Positions 31,997 through 44,062 of a DNA stretch of 64,000 bases are shown piece after piece (the stretch's first letter is position 1; every line of letters begins with the position of its first letter). The stretch spans positions 868,001-932,000 of the forward strand of contig NZ_LN999832.1 of assembly GCF_900048035.1 (NCBI RefSeq), given 5' to 3'. This DNA is from Candidatus Gullanella endobia. Its GTDB lineage: Bacteria > Pseudomonadota > Gammaproteobacteria > Enterobacterales > Enterobacteriaceae. Below the pieces are notes generated by a model. The model worked only from the letters and a program-made list of their open reading frames with translations. It was not told where the DNA came from and did not search any database. The position numbers and the translations under genes were made by a program.

Positions 31997-34357
31997 GGCA
32001 TTTGATAATCCTTAAATAAAATACAGAGACTCTCGCACAAAGAGAGTACATGAAATATTATAAATATAATTCTAATATTCATTTAATGAAGCTAATAAAT
32101 GATAATAGAAACAAATAGCTAGCATTTATTTGAAGTTTTTATAATAAGGTTTATAAAAAAGATAACAAATTAACCTTTTATAAAATACTTTATGAAAAAA
32201 TATATTTTTTAATTAAAAAATATGAAATGATGATAATGTATTAAAATACATATTTATTTAATAATAAATATGTATTTAATCGAACAATAAAATAAACAAA
32301 ACGTCGCATAATACTACTTAACTAGTATGCTATTTCTATCGTTGATAAAATGATAAATCGCATAAAAGAAATTAATTGAATTCAATATATTAAGTATTAA
32401 GTTATCTTTAAATAAAGCAATACTATGCGTTAGTTTTAGTAATATTTTTATATAAAGCATTTACGGTAGTATATCAAATACCAGTAATTAAAAATTAACA
32501 GTTTATCATATTCATCGAAAGAGTCGTAGAAGATAACTTGTGATATATATTAATAATATTAGTATAAACGATTTTCTATTAATCGTTTACCTAGAATAAT
32601 AAAAATCAATTATAGTAGAAAAATATAAGTTTCAGTGAAATTATATTATATTTTAGCAAGTTATTTATGATAAATAATAAACATAAAAACAACATTGACA
32701 GTAATATCAGATAGAATAGATTATCATACTTTTACAAAAAAAATACTAAATAAATTTGATCGATAATAAATATATTATTAATGTTTATACTTAAGTTTGT
32801 TTTATTAATATAGACTTAAGTTAGAATTAAACTTTAATTGAATTAATAGATTATTTAACATAAATTTTAAATCCTTTTATTTTTATTTGTAATAAGATAA
32901 ATGATTAGCATAATCATAAAATTGATAAAAATATATCAAGTGTAGCTGTATTAAAAACTTATAAGTATAAGTAGAATAGTTTGTAATTATATTTCTTAGA
33001 ATAAAATTCTAACTTAGACTAATAATCAAGAAAAGTAATAGTTTATTAATTTTTAATATCTTAAAAATCATTATTAGAATAATAATGATTATCTTAATAT
33101 GGAAGCATAGCTATGCTAGACTAGCATAATTTCTTTTATGTTAGTAGCATTTAATATTCTTATAGAGAATGAGTTGGGTGATGAATAATTCTAGGTATAG
33201 CATTGATAAAATTCAGAATTAATAGTAATATCTAAAGAATTATTTAAGTAAGCTTGCTATGGAAAATGTCAATAATTTTTGGATTGAATCTATATACTCA
33301 TCTGAATTATTCAGTTGGATATTATGAAATAATTTTATATATTAGATCCTAATACCGTTATAAATAACTAAGTGGAGTTTTAAAATACTAAATAGTAAGA
33401 AAAAAAGAAAATGATCTAACTTAACAGATTTAAAATAACACAGAAATAATAACTATAAAATTTAATTATAGTTAACTTGAATAAGTTGAGTTCTATTATT
33501 AAATATATTTTAATAAGGTTTAAACGTGTTATATAACATAATTATTATATATTTATATCTTTTAACAGATTAGTTGATTAATCTATTGATTATATTATTT
33601 ATCTATTTAGATTTTAAATTTTTACCTTATTTATATAATAATATAAAGTGATAAGTTTTTATCTATAGCGTTTCGATAATATCTACTGCTTAGATTTACA
33701 TAATTTGGAATATTAGCTATATGCCATTGCATTATCTATTATGAAAAAATCACCATTTAATTAGTTTTAAGATATATAAATAGTTATCATGATATTTATG
33801 ATGAAAATTTTTATATTTTCTTATTATTTTGCTTATTATAAGATACTTCTTATGAAGATTTGAATCAAAATAGCATTTTTTGCCTAAATCGATAAAATCA
33901 TTAATTTTTGCTATTTGCTGTTTTATATATGTTGATATATTATTAAAAATATTTATAACATTTGGTAATTAAATTATATCACTCAGATAACCAATATATT
34001 ATATGGCACATATACAATTTTATGTAGTTTTAATCAAATTACATACATATTATTATATTCTACAGTAATTACAAAAAATTCAATCGGATACGCTCAGATC
34101 AAGTTGAAATAAAATGATATCTGGAAAAAATTTTTACATACTAGATTAGTTAATCTTTATAGGCAATTATAAGCAATTATTATCTCCGTAATTTGATAGT
34201 AGTATCTTGATTTTTTATAGAATGAGATTCATAATATGCTTATTAAAAAATAACACTCTAATAACTTTTGTTATATGTCGAAAACGACAAATAAAAAATA
34301 CCTAGCATATATATTAATCGAGTAATTCAGTAATAACTTATTGAATAATAAACCTTA
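31997..34357. other. Non-coding gap at the ybeL-gltIJKL position
   Basis: 2.36 kb of AT-rich sequence with no credible gene. In E. coli the slot between leuS and lnt holds ybeL, rihA and the glutamate/aspartate ABC transporter genes gltIJKL. I cannot read any relic of them. Confidence 0.75.
32028..32048 (-). promoter_or_regulatory. Hairpin in the leuS leader
   Basis: ACTCTC at 32029-32034 pairs with GAGAGT at 32042-32047 around a 7-base loop, about 33-50 bases upstream of the leuS start. It may be a leader-RNA structure; a regulatory role is only a guess. Confidence 0.3.
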
Positions 34358-35902
34358 TTAAATTAAGAATTTTATTTGTTTAAAGTGATCAAAAACTAGT
34401 GCACTAACTCCGACGAGTATTGTAAAAATCCATAGTGGCCAAGATCCAACGCGGGCATAAGGAGTCATTCCTTTTGTTGGGATCACGCGAATATTTAGTA
34501 CATCACATTTAAATTGTGGTAATTGCGCCTGTGGCATTCCAGTAGCATCAATAACTGCTGTAATACCGTTATTACTACTATGTAGTAGAGGTCGTCCTAG
34601 CTCCAATGAGCGCATACGTGCCATTTGAAAATGTTGCCAAGGACCAATAGAATGCCCAAACCAAGCATCGTTTAATATTGTTAATAAGAAGTCGGTATTA
34701 GAGTGAAAATTATCTCGTACTTGACTACCCAAGATAATTTCATAACAGATAGTAGCAGTAAGATTCATATTAGCTACCCGTAGTTGCGGTTGTAAATAAT
34801 CTCCTTGACTAAGTGAGAATATTGGAAAATTGAATAGAGACGATAGTAACCGAAATAAACTTGAACATGGTATGATTTCACCAAATGGTACTAAGTGATG
34901 TTTATTATATCGATTTTTAGAGGGATATCGATAGGGTATAGATTCGCCTAATACTATAATACTATTATAGTAGTGATAACCGTTAATAGTAGGTCGTGCA
35001 TCAATAATACCAGTAACTAATCTGGTATTTCCTTTTTTTAACTGTTTATCAAGTTTGGTTAAGAAATCGTTTTGGAGCATCTCATTTTCTGGTATAGCTG
35101 ATTCTGGCCAGATAACTATCTTCGATTTACCAATAGCTTTTAGGGTATGCTGTAAGTAAATATCTAATGTCGATATCACTTGTTTCGCTTCCCATTTTAT
35201 TGATTGAGCAATATTACCTTGCACTAATGTAACGTCAATAGCTCGCTCTGGTTGAGGCTCGTACCAATGCAGCGAATATAGAGGATATAGCAACACTAAA
35301 ATTGTCAATACAGCAACAGCAGGTAAAAGTCGCCTTTTTTCTATTGCATAGACTGACAGCCCGCTTATTACCATTAATATGAATGTAATCGCTTGTACAC
35401 CCAATAACGGCGCTATACCTTTCAATGGACCGTCTATCTGGCTATAGCCAAATTCTAACCAGGGAAAGCCTGTTAGTATCCGACTGCGTAAAAATTCGGT
35501 AACTAATAATAACACTGGTGCTCCGAGTACTAATCGACAAAAGTTTACACGTGGCCAGAGCACTATTAGTAGGATGGAAAACAACATAGGATACAGTGCT
35601 AGGTAGGTAATGAGTATTATTACTAGTATCACATTGAATATATCTGGTAAACCACTGAACTGAGCGATACTAACATAGATCCAATTAATGCCAGTGCCGA
35701 ATAAGCTAAAACCCCAGAAAAAACCAAGACAGCTAGCTTGCAAAACGTTACGATTTAGAGTAACTAAAAGCAAACCACCTAGCGAAATAATAGCTGAAGG
35801 CCAAAAATTGTAAGGAGAAAATGCAATAGTACCACAGGCGCCGGTAACGAGCGCTAGTAGTATACGGAACCACTGTTGTGTAAACAGTGAAGTATTGATC
35901 AT
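34358..35902 (-). CDS. lnt: Apolipoprotein N-acyltransferase Lnt
   Basis: Inner-membrane enzyme that N-acylates the terminal cysteine of lipoproteins, the last maturation step before Lol export. 514 residues (E. coli 512). Several membrane segments occupy about residues 1-215, followed by a periplasmic nitrilase-fold domain with the Glu-Lys-Cys triad: WPESAIP near 265, a lysine in the HHLVPFGEIIP region near 335, and ICYEI near 385 for the cysteine. A final membrane segment is at the C-terminus. The substrates LptE and Pal are encoded in this same window. It stands alone between two gaps; ybeX (corC), its usual upstream neighbour, is gone. Confidence 0.96.
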   Translation of the reverse strand: MINTSLFTQQWFRILLALVTGACGTIAFSPYNFWPSAIISLGGLLLVTLNRNVLQASCLGFFWGFSLFGTGINWIYVSIAQFSGLPDIFNVILVIILITYLALYPMLFSILLIVLWPRVNFCRLVLGAPVLLLVTEFLRSRILTGFPWLEFGYSQIDGPLKGIAPLLGVQAITFILMVISGLSVYAIEKRRLLPAVAVLTILVLLYPLYSLHWYEPQPERAIDVTLVQGNIAQSIKWEAKQVISTLDIYLQHTLKAIGKSKIVIWPESAIPENEMLQNDFLTKLDKQLKKGNTRLVTGIIDARPTINGYHYYNSIIVLGESIPYRYPSKNRYNKHHLVPFGEIIPCSSLFRLLSSLFNFPIFSLSQGDYLQPQLRVANMNLTATICYEIILGSQVRDNFHSNTDFLLTILNDAWFGHSIGPWQHFQMARMRSLELGRPLLHSSNNGITAVIDATGMPQAQLPQFKCDVLNIRVIPTKGMTPYARVGSWPLWIFTILVGVSALVFDHFKQIKFLI

Positions 35903-36545
35903 GGAAATTAATCATCCGTGATAAGATATAATAAATCTTTAAGGATTTTAATGTATATTTGCATATATAGATATTTTAAAATTTAGCATCAATATTGATA
36001 AACTCATTAATATTATAGCAAGTGGAAAAAGTTTGTATAATAAAAAATCTAATCAGATTTATTTCTTAATTACTAAAATAGATATTAATAAGTTTATTAA
36101 AATCTTTAATATAGCTATATAGTAGCTTTAATGTAGATACTCCTTCAGTATGTAGTAGCCTTTCTTATCTATTAAGATAATAATATTAGATATAGAATTT
36201 TCTCGATATTGAAAATAATAAAGTTTAGGCGTTTTTTAATAATTAAATGTTTGATTAAAAATAAAATTTATTAATGTAAGATAATATTATCTCGAGTTCT
36301 TTTATTCTATTATATTTATAATGCTTTATAAATATCTTAGGTGATAAGATCGAAAAAATTTATCTTATTTATAATTATTAATTAGCTTGATAAGCTTCTC
36401 ATAGTTTTTTTGTTTACCATAAAATGGTTAATTTAATATTAAATTAACCATTTTTTATTTCTTCAATTATTTTTGCTGCATAACTCATTATTATTCATAA
36501 TATTAGTTAATAAAAGATTTTATAATAATTCTGTAAATATTATTC
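35903..36545. other. Short gap at the ybeX (corC) position
   Basis: 640 bp without a gene, where E. coli has the 0.9-kb ybeX. It includes the terminator hairpin at 36421-36456. No ybeX relic is readable. Confidence 0.75.
36421..36456. terminator. Intrinsic terminator downstream of ybeY
   Basis: The 14-base arm AAAATGGTTAATTT at 36421-36434 pairs perfectly with 36441-36454 across a 6-base loop. It is followed by six T on the plus strand and by four T on the minus strand. It lies about 90 bases after the ybeY stop and probably ends that transcript, possibly working in both directions. Confidence 0.7.
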
Positions 36546-37010
36546 CTATTTTTCCGAAAGATAAGGATCTGGATAACCAAGTTTTTGCATTATCTTAGTT
36601 TCTAACAATTCCATTTCCAGAGCTTCCTTATTCAATATATGATCATACCCTAATAGATGCAGTGAACCATGAATAACTATATGAGCCCAATGTGCTTCTA
36701 GCGTTTTTCCCTGTTGCTGCGCTTCGCGTTCTATAACTTGACAACAGATTACCAGATCTCCTATGAGTGACAATTTTACTTCCAATGCTAACTCTAGAGG
36801 AAAAGAAAGTATATTTGTGGGTCTATTTTTTCCACTATATATTATATTAAGTTCGTGGCTTTCCGCCTCATCTACTAAACGAATAGTAACTTCTGAATAA
36901 TCGCGAAATCGTGGCAGAACTTCCCGAAGCCAACGCAAAAAATCATCTTTATCAGGTAGGTATCGTGTTTCGTCGCAAGCTATCTGTAAATTAAGTATTA
37001 CATCGCTCAT
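36546..37010 (-). CDS. ybeY: Endoribonuclease YbeY (rRNA maturation, ribosome quality control)
   Basis: Single-strand-specific metal-dependent endoribonuclease needed for 16S rRNA 3'-end maturation and 70S quality control. 154 residues (E. coli 155). The zinc-binding signature [11 protein letters not shown] is complete near residue 113, preceded by [10 protein letters not shown] near 62 and [10 protein letters not shown] near 83. Its usual operon partners ybeZ (upstream) and ybeX (downstream) are both missing, so it is now isolated. That fits reports that ybeY is widely kept in reduced genomes. Confidence 0.95.
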   Translation of the reverse strand: MSDVILNLQIACDETRYLPDKDDFLRWLREVLPRFRDYSEVTIRLVDEAESHELNIIYSGKNRPTNILSFPLELALEVKLSLIGDLVICCQVIEREAQQQGKTLEAHWAHIVIHGSLHLLGYDHILNKEALEMELLETKIMQKLGYPDPYLSEK

Positions 37011-37554
37011 ACATTAAGTTCTCTTAAGAATAATTAAATATAGTTACTTATAGTAATAATATTATTATAATATTTTATAATATTAATACTTTGTTTTTTA
37101 TTTATCTTTAAGATATTTTTAGTCGATTATTTCAATATATATTATTGATATCTATAATATATATTTTTATACAAGAAATTAAATTAATTTATTTTATTTT
37201 TTAGATAACATTTATGTTGTATTAATCAACTCAATTTTTTAATTGAACATATATCTATCTAAGTAACATTACTAGCGATGATCAATTCTGAATTAAAGAT
37301 AGTAAAAGTTATTAATATATTCATCTACTCGATATCTGGATTTTATTTTTCGTCAAAAATAATAAAAGATATAATACTAAATTAGTTTTTCACTCGTTAA
37401 AATCCTATTATATAAAAAGAACATCGTACTTAAATAATCAAATATTAAAAATTAATTTATTGCTAATTTTAATTAGAAAGACAAATAAAAAGATAACACT
37501 ACGAATTTCTTTATGCTCTAATTTATTTATAAATAATTAGTACTACTAGAAAAT

Positions 37555-37589
37555 TTTTTCTTACTTCACTTGAGATGAAGTAAGAAAAA
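37555..37589 (-). terminator. Orphan terminator-like hairpin
   Basis: The 14-base arm TTTTTCTTACTTCA at 37555-37568 pairs perfectly with 37576-37589 around a 7-base loop. Read on the minus strand it ends in a U-run. No intact gene ends nearby; it may be the surviving terminator of the lost miaB-ybeZ transcript. Confidence 0.55.
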
Positions 37590-39271
37590 TAATTTTTTAT
37601 TAAAGCGTGTATATTTTTATGCCTGATTGATTTTATACGGTTTAATATAGTTTTTGATTAAGATATTTATTGAGTAGTTAAAAACAACATATTCCCTTTT
37701 GAGGTTTTATCAAGCACTTTTATATATTAAATTAATAAATTTAAGAACTAACACTAAACTTTATAACTATATTATTCATCGATATTATACCTTTAAAAAT
37801 TAATAATCCGGTTATTTTAATATTGTTATATATCTCTAGTTTTTTAAACAGTATCATCCACTATAATATGTTCTAATTCAGTCCTTATAAATAAGAAAAG
37901 CTATATTGTTTTATTGATGATATCTTTCTAAAAGATATAAAATATATATTTTCTTTTACTCTCTACATCTGCTATTTTAAAAATCTTCTTAGATATATAA
38001 GGTATATAAATATAAAAGTTATAATTAAAATTTACTGTTACTATAAATTTCATCGTTTACTAAAATTTTTAGTTTTTAATTAAAAACAATCATGAAGATG
38101 GAATTTATGAAAAAATAATTTATTTTTTTGAGAAAACTTCGTGTATCTATTATTCTAATAGATTAACAAAACTGAATAGTTCTTAGGTATTAAGGTAGAT
38201 ACTAATAACATCATCGCTAATTCGATATGGGAACTAATGATATAGTAAAAATAATTTCTACTGAAATAATCCATATTAGTTCTGAAAAATATAAATACTA
38301 TTTCTATAATTAATACTAAGATAGATATTAATGTTTTCTCCAGATAGATTGAATTTACACATAATCTAACATACAAACTTTAACTATCTCAAATAGGATT
38401 AGCTTCAATTAAGAACTCACTTTTTTTCATCTCAGATATATTGGATATAATAGAAATAATGAAAATCGTTCTATTTTATCAAATTTTGATATATATACTA
38501 AGTTTATTACTACTGTAATGTATAGTTATAAAAATATCGATTTTCTTTGATATTAGATATTTAGATATTCAGATATTTTACTTTCCTATGATGCTATAGA
38601 ATCGATAACACTGATAATCAATTTCAGTTAATTTTTTTTAAGAATACATTAGCACCTTAGCTAATGAAACGTTTTACTATAATTTTATAATACAGAGATA
38701 AAGTTTTTAACTATCAGACTACTAGTAATTAAAAATTATTAAATAATCGAAAGAAAAGTAAGAATTATTTTTTCGATATATTGACTAGAAACTAAAAAAT
38801 AATAGCTTAGTTCTAAATAAAACTAGACATATTATGAGATCATGTTATGAGGTAGTTATAGATAACAGAAACGTAGTGTGAGTAATTTAAGTGTGATCGC
38901 TAACCCAAGCAGAACTTTCAGGCTATATATTGAATAGGTCTTATAAAAATCTTTACAGATCAAAGTTTTTTAATGCTACATATACTCTATATTACTTGCT
39001 ATTATGTACTAAAAATAACGATTTTTAGTAGTTAACGCTTGATAATGTTGGTATTATTACTAATAGAGTTTTAGTTAAATCAATAATATGATTTCCTAAA
39101 CATGTTATATATAAGCATTATAATCAATATCTAGTAACATTAGAAAATTTTGCCTAATGCTTAGCAAAAAGGTAGATAATAAAAAGAAATAATCTGTTAG
39201 AAATTTCATCTTTCTGGACCGTAAACTTTTTTATTATTCTATATACATTTAATATTGCTAGTATAGTAAAC

Positions 39272-39520
39272 TGGTGCAATATGCATGCGTTAGTTTTAGA
39301 AACTCGATCTACCCGTGATAGCATAATTGAAACCTTATCTCATATTAATAGTATTGTTCTTTTTATTCGCCACTACGTTAGTAGCTATGTACCACTAGAG
39401 TTTATTTAAATAAAAGTTTTATATATAAAATCAATATTTAGTCGATTAAAAGCTCATCTTAGTTTTCTTGATTCCGATGCATTGGCGGAAGCTTTGATTA
39501 TTACTTGTGAGCAATTTTAA
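39272..39520 (+). pseudogene. Unassigned coding-like relic upstream of the tRNA cluster
   Basis: Two open pieces in the plus direction read like real protein. The first, at 39272-39409, contains HALVLETRSTRDSIIETL and ends at a TAA. The second, at 39443-39520, contains RLKAHLSFLDSDALAEAL and ends at another TAA. Codon texture and mixed amino acids differ from the poly-Ile/Asn/Lys nonsense around them. More readable sequence follows to about 39675. I could not name the family. Confidence 0.35.
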
Positions 39521-39923
39521 ACACTGAGTATCATATTTTTTACTGAAAATATAATTTTATCTCGTTAATCAAAGTAATAGTCTTAAAAAGCATAGGTTTA
39601 TAACTTCAATAAGAGTAAGGTATTTGCTAATTTTGATGTTAGCAAAGCTGCTATTTCATTAGGTCTTCATAAATAAATTTTTACGATAGTAAATGTTAAG
39701 AGGATTATAAAAATAACAAATTATATCAAATAAACAACAACTATTGAGAGAATAAATAAGTAACAGAAATAATTTATTATCTATCATTATAGAAATGAGT
39801 TGGCAATTTTTAGCTAGATTATATTTTTGTTTAACCTTACCTAAGATGATTTGATATTAATGTTATTAATATCTAATAAGAAATAAACTTTTTAATTGTC
39901 TTTTTATTGTAGAGTTTATATAG

Positions 39924-39995
39924 CTGGGGTACCAGGATTCGAACCTGGGTATGCCGGAATCAGAATCCGGTGCCTTACCGCTTGGCTATACCCCA
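39924..39995 (-). tRNA. glnV: tRNA-Gln(CUG)
   Basis: 72-base cloverleaf with acceptor TGGGGTA/TACCCCA, anticodon CTG in TTCTGAT, T-loop GGTTCGAATCC and discriminator G. The weak U1-A72 pair typical of tRNA-Gln is kept. No CCA is encoded after the discriminator. It is the last gene of the cluster, matching glnV/glnX of the E. coli metT-leuW-gln-met operon. Confidence 0.96.
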
Positions 39996-40007
39996 AAAAA
40001 AATATAA

Positions 40008-40081
40008 TAGCTACGACAGGAATCGAACCTGTGACCTCAGCATTATGAGTGCTGTGCTCTAACCAGCTGAGCTACGTAGCC
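40008..40081 (-). tRNA. metU: Elongator tRNA-Met(CAU)
   Basis: 74 bases with anticodon CAT in CTCATAA. The acceptor is GGCTACG against CGTAGCT, so the first pair is G1-U72 rather than G-C. Discriminator A, no encoded CCA. It lacks the C1/A72 mismatch and the three anticodon-stem G-C pairs of an initiator and matches E. coli metT/metU. Confidence 0.95.
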
Positions 40082-40112
40082 ATATTTTATTAAACTACTA
40101 AATTGGGATTTA

Positions 40113-40132
40113 CCCAGATAATTTTATCTGGG
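40113..40132 (-). repeat. Hairpin overlapping the tRNA-Gln(UUG) 3' end
   Basis: CCCAGATA at 40113-40120 pairs with 40125-40132. One arm includes the last bases of the tRNA acceptor strand. It could guide or compete with 3'-end processing of the precursor. Confidence 0.4.
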
Positions 40133-40199
40133 GTACCAGGATTCGAACCTGGGTATGGCGGGATCAAAACCCGCTGCCTTGCCGCTTGGCTATACCCCA
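40128..40199 (-). tRNA. glnW: tRNA-Gln(UUG)
   Basis: 72 bases with acceptor TGGGGTA/TACCCCA, anticodon TTG in TTTTGAT, discriminator G and no encoded CCA. It is paralogous to the CUG gene two positions downstream. Together they read both glutamine codons, and glnS for charging them lies 2.2 kb away. Confidence 0.96.
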
Positions 40200-40221
40200 T
40201 TACTTATTGGCTGAATAATAG

Positions 40222-40303
40222 TACGGGAGGCGAGACTTGAACTCGCAAACCTTACGGCGCCAGAACCTAAATCTGGTGCGTCTACCAATTTCGCCACTCC
40301 CGT
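40222..40303 (-). tRNA. leuW: tRNA-Leu(UAG)
   Basis: 82-base class II tRNA with a long variable arm and anticodon TAG in ATTTAGG. The acceptor is ACGGGAG/CTCCCGT, so the usual G1-C72 has become A1-U72. Discriminator A as required by LeuRS; no encoded CCA. It is the first gene of the surviving cluster; metT, which precedes leuW in E. coli, is missing. Confidence 0.96.
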
Positions 40304-42349
40304 AAAGTACAATAATTACTAACTAAACCATAAATTCTAATTCTAGCATTAGAATTTATAAGTACTATAATAAATTTAACTACATGCCAAATCTTCTATC
40401 TAACAGATATTTAAAAAATATTTAAAGCATATTATGCGGAATTAAAAAAAATCAGTCAACTTTTTTCGTTAATCTTACATTAACGCTGATAGATTGCCTA
40501 ATCTATTCAGACAGACTATTTAAGTTAATTAATTTTCAATATGTTATATGATATATCTTTTGTTATGCTTTATGTTTAAATAAAAAATAATAGTTATTTT
40601 TTATTCCTAGTATTTAATAAAAAATTTAATCATAAAGTAGCTAATTCTTAGCCGAAGCAAAAAGGAAAATAACAAGTAGTGTTTAACAATCCTAACTAGG
40701 TAATAAACTGTCTACATTAATAAACTAAGAGATAGTTTCAAATTACTACAGCAATGAAACTTTTAAGAAAGTCTATTGCCACGTATTAGTGTTGTCAGTT
40801 AGAAGTATACTAATAGCAAATTATTTGACAAATATAAAAACATTAATCAAGCATTCTTATAGTCGGTTATAAATACACTAAAATGCGTACGTTTAATAAT
40901 GAGATTAATGGGTTTATTAATTTTTCCAATGAATTATCTTACTTATAAGATCTTAGTAGAATACTATCTCGATTTTTATAGGTGAGATTTTCATTATAAC
41001 ATGTTATACCCTATATAGATTAGCATATCTCTCTACATCTAGAATAGATGATCTTTTTGAATGAGATATTTGCTGTGATATTCTAGATAGAAATAGATTT
41101 ATTAGTGTTAATATAATTATACATATGAAAGATTCAAAGAGTGTATATTAGTTTATTAGAGATAAATACTTAATATTTCAATATTACCCTCTTAAAAGAT
41201 CAATTTAATAACTATTATTTTGATTTTTTATCATACTAGATATATACAATTGAAATAAAGTTAATCATAACATTAAATACCATAAGTTTAAATTGGTAAA
41301 TTATATTACAGATTTTATTTAAATTTTATAGATCTTCCTAATAATATAAATCTATTTAATAGTAAATCTTAATTATAGCTTCCAAATTTATCTAACGTAT
41401 CTAACGAAACTTAGATATAGAAAATTTTTAAAAACACTCTGAAACAATGCAGATGAAATCGTATACCTTCATTTCATATATGAAATACTGAATAGATAGC
41501 TTATTTATCTCTTAACGATAAAATATATAAATAAATTAAACCCGACGGATAGAATAAGGATATAGAGATTATTAGATATCAAACTATTTTATCGATTTAT
41601 TGGTGATATTTTTGTTTCAACATATAAGTTATCATATTTATAATATTTCATTTATAAAATTTATGGATAACAAGCTGGTCTACTTTTATTAAAGTAATCA
41701 ATATTTATCATGATTTTTACTTTGAAAAAATAATAACTCTAGAATAAATGCATATAATTACCTATATGTATACATTAATAGAAAAGATCCATAATATATA
41801 TTATGAAATAATATAATATATATTACATAAGATTAACTAATCCTATAATTTTATTTATCCTATTTAATATTAATATATATTCAATGAATAATTTATTATA
41901 TTAAGTAATATTTAAGAATGTTACGCTAACTATTATGATAAAGATAACTGCGGTAATAGGTTAAAAATAGCTTTTATTTTGTATAAATAAAAAAAGATAT
42001 CTGTTTTTTGCGATAAGATAACAGCGGCTACAATACCTACTTTGATTTTTTGTCAAAACCTCTATATTACTCTAATAGGTTATTAAGTTTAACTTTTTCT
42101 TTTTGCTATCATATTTATCTCCGATTTGGAATGAAAAAACTCAATATTGTATTTAATTACTTATATGAATTTAATAACGTTATTTTATAGATAGTTTTGT
42201 CTTTTAATAATATCACTATAATAAAAGATATCAAACATATATTTTTATTTCAGCAATAAAAGCTTATTTAACAAATATCTGTGTAATAGCATAACATATT
42301 AAAATATGAGTATAATAAACATTATGCTATTGCGTAGAGGATTAGTAAT
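40304..42349. other. Non-coding gap at the asnB-nag position
   Basis: 2.0 kb of AT-rich DNA with no credible gene. asnB and the nag genes are expected between the tRNA cluster and glnS. The cluster's promoter and the glnS promoter must both lie here, but no -35/-10 pair stands out from the A+T background. Confidence 0.75.
40331..40358. repeat. Hairpin just upstream of the tRNA cluster
   Basis: The 11-base arm TAAATTCTAAT at 40331-40341 pairs with 40348-40358. It is 28 bases from the 5' end of tRNA-Leu, in the place where the cluster promoter or leader should be. Confidence 0.45.
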
Positions 42350-44005
42350 ATGAGTGAGATTGAAGCACGCCAAACAAATTTCATTCGTCAAATTATTGAT
42401 AATGATCTAGCTTCAGGAATACATACATCGATACATACTCGTTTCCCGCCAGAGCCAAATGGATATTTACATATCGGTCATGTTAAATCGATTTGCCTTA
42501 ATTTTGGAATTGCTCAAGATTATCAGGGTAAATGTAACTTACGTTTCGATGATACAAATCCGGTTAAAGAAAATATTGAATATGTTAATTCTATTAAACA
42601 TGATTTGCAGTGGCTTGGTTTTAATTGGAGTGGTGATATTCACTATTCTTCCGATTATTTTGAAAAATTGTATGACTATGCACTTGAGTTAATTGATAAA
42701 GGTCTAGCCTATGTTGACAAACTATCACCAGATAAAATCCGAGATTATCGTGGTACTTTGACATGTCCAGGCAAAAATAGTCCTTACCGGAATCAAAGTG
42801 TAGAAGAAAATCGGATATTATTTGCTAGAATGCGCCAAGGTGAATTTTCTGAAGGCAGCGCCTGCTTACGAGCAAAAATTGATATGGCCTCACCATTTAT
42901 GATAATGCGTGACCCAGTTTTGTATCGAATTAAATTCACTGATCACTATCAAATTGGAAATAAGTGGTGTATTTATCCAATGTATGATTTTACTCACTGT
43001 ATCTCCGATGCATTAGAAGGTATTACTCATTCGCTTTGTACATTAGAATTTCAGGATAATCGTCGATTATATGATTGGATACTAGATAATATCACGATCG
43101 ACGTACATCCTAGGCAGTATGAATTTTCCCGACTTAATCTTGAATATACTGTTATGTCTAAGCGAAAACTAAATCTTTTGGTTATGGAGAAAATTGTTGA
43201 AGGATGGGATGATCCACGCATGCCTACTATTTCAGGTTTACGACGACGCGGCTATACAGCGGCTTCAATTCGTGAATTTTGCCGCCGAATCGGTGTGACA
43301 AAACAGGATAACAATATTGAGATGGCTGTATTGGAAGCTTGTATACGAGAAGATTTAAATGATCGCGCTTGTCGCATTATGGCTGTTATTGATCCTGTTA
43401 AGGTAGTCATCGAAAGTCTACCTAAGGGGTATGAACAGGATATTGTAATGCTAAATCATCCCAATAAGCCTAACATGGGAACTCGTCATGTAGCATTCAG
43501 TAGAGAAATTTATATCGATCGTGCCGATTTTAAAGAAGAAGCAAATAAGGGGTATAAACGTTTGATATTAGGTAAAGAAGTGCGCTTACGAAATGCATTT
43601 GTAATTAATGCTGAACGTATAGAAAAAGATAATAAAGGAAAAATCACTACAATTTTTTGCCGTCACGATCCTGATACTTTAAATAAAAATCCAGCAGATG
43701 GACGTAAGGTGAAAGGTGTAATCCACTGGGTATCAGCCACTCGTAGCTTTAAAGCAGAATTTCGTCTATATGATCGATTATTTATCGATCCTAACCCAGC
43801 GATGACAGAAGATTTTCTTTCTAAGCTAAATCCTAATTCGTTGGTTATCCGTAAGGGTTTTGTCGAAGCAGGTGTTTTAACAGATAATATCAAAGGACCC
43901 TTTCAGTTTGAAAGAGAAGGTTATTTTTGTGCTGATAGTCACGATTTCACTAGTACGCATCCAGTATTTAATCGCATAGTAAAACTAAGAAGCACCTATT
44001 TATAA
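42350..44005 (+). CDS. glnS: Glutaminyl-tRNA synthetase GlnS
   Basis: Class I synthetase charging tRNA-Gln directly with glutamine. 551 residues (E. coli 554). Motifs: [15 protein letters not shown] near residue 33 (HIGH), the [16 protein letters not shown] region near 229, and VMSKRKL near 268 (KMSKS). The C-terminal anticodon-binding beta-barrels follow. GAGGAT lies before ATG 42350. Both tRNA-Gln isoacceptors are encoded 2 kb upstream. It is the first of the plus-strand genes after the long minus-strand run. Confidence 0.98.
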   Translation: MSEIEARQTNFIRQIIDNDLASGIHTSIHTRFPPEPNGYLHIGHVKSICLNFGIAQDYQGKCNLRFDDTNPVKENIEYVNSIKHDLQWLGFNWSGDIHYSSDYFEKLYDYALELIDKGLAYVDKLSPDKIRDYRGTLTCPGKNSPYRNQSVEENRILFARMRQGEFSEGSACLRAKIDMASPFMIMRDPVLYRIKFTDHYQIGNKWCIYPMYDFTHCISDALEGITHSLCTLEFQDNRRLYDWILDNITIDVHPRQYEFSRLNLEYTVMSKRKLNLLVMEKIVEGWDDPRMPTISGLRRRGYTAASIREFCRRIGVTKQDNNIEMAVLEACIREDLNDRACRIMAVIDPVKVVIESLPKGYEQDIVMLNHPNKPNMGTRHVAFSREIYIDRADFKEEANKGYKRLILGKEVRLRNAFVINAERIEKDNKGKITTIFCRHDPDTLNKNPADGRKVKGVIHWVSATRSFKAEFRLYDRLFIDPNPAMTEDFLSKLNPNSLVIRKGFVEAGVLTDNIKGPFQFEREGYFCADSHDFTSTHPVFNRIVKLRSTYL

Positions 44006-44062
44006 AGGGTTTATCTATTAGATAAGATCACATAACATTAATTCCTACTATTACAAATAATA

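Larger units (their letters stand above)
37011..39923. other. Non-coding gap at the ybeZ-miaB-ubiF position
   Basis: 2.9 kb without an intact gene. ybeZ, miaB and ubiF are expected here. MiaB makes the ms2 group on A37 of some tRNAs. No relic of them could be read on the minus strand. A terminator-like hairpin (37555-37589) and a plus-strand coding-like relic (39272-39520) are listed separately. The 73-codon minus-strand frame at 38155-38376 looks like chance. Confidence 0.7.

Noticed and set aside
38155-38376. 73-codon minus-strand frame in the ybeZ-miaB gap
   Set aside because: Hydrophobic Ile/Leu/Phe-rich translation typical of chance frames in AT-rich DNA, no Shine-Dalgarno, no family.
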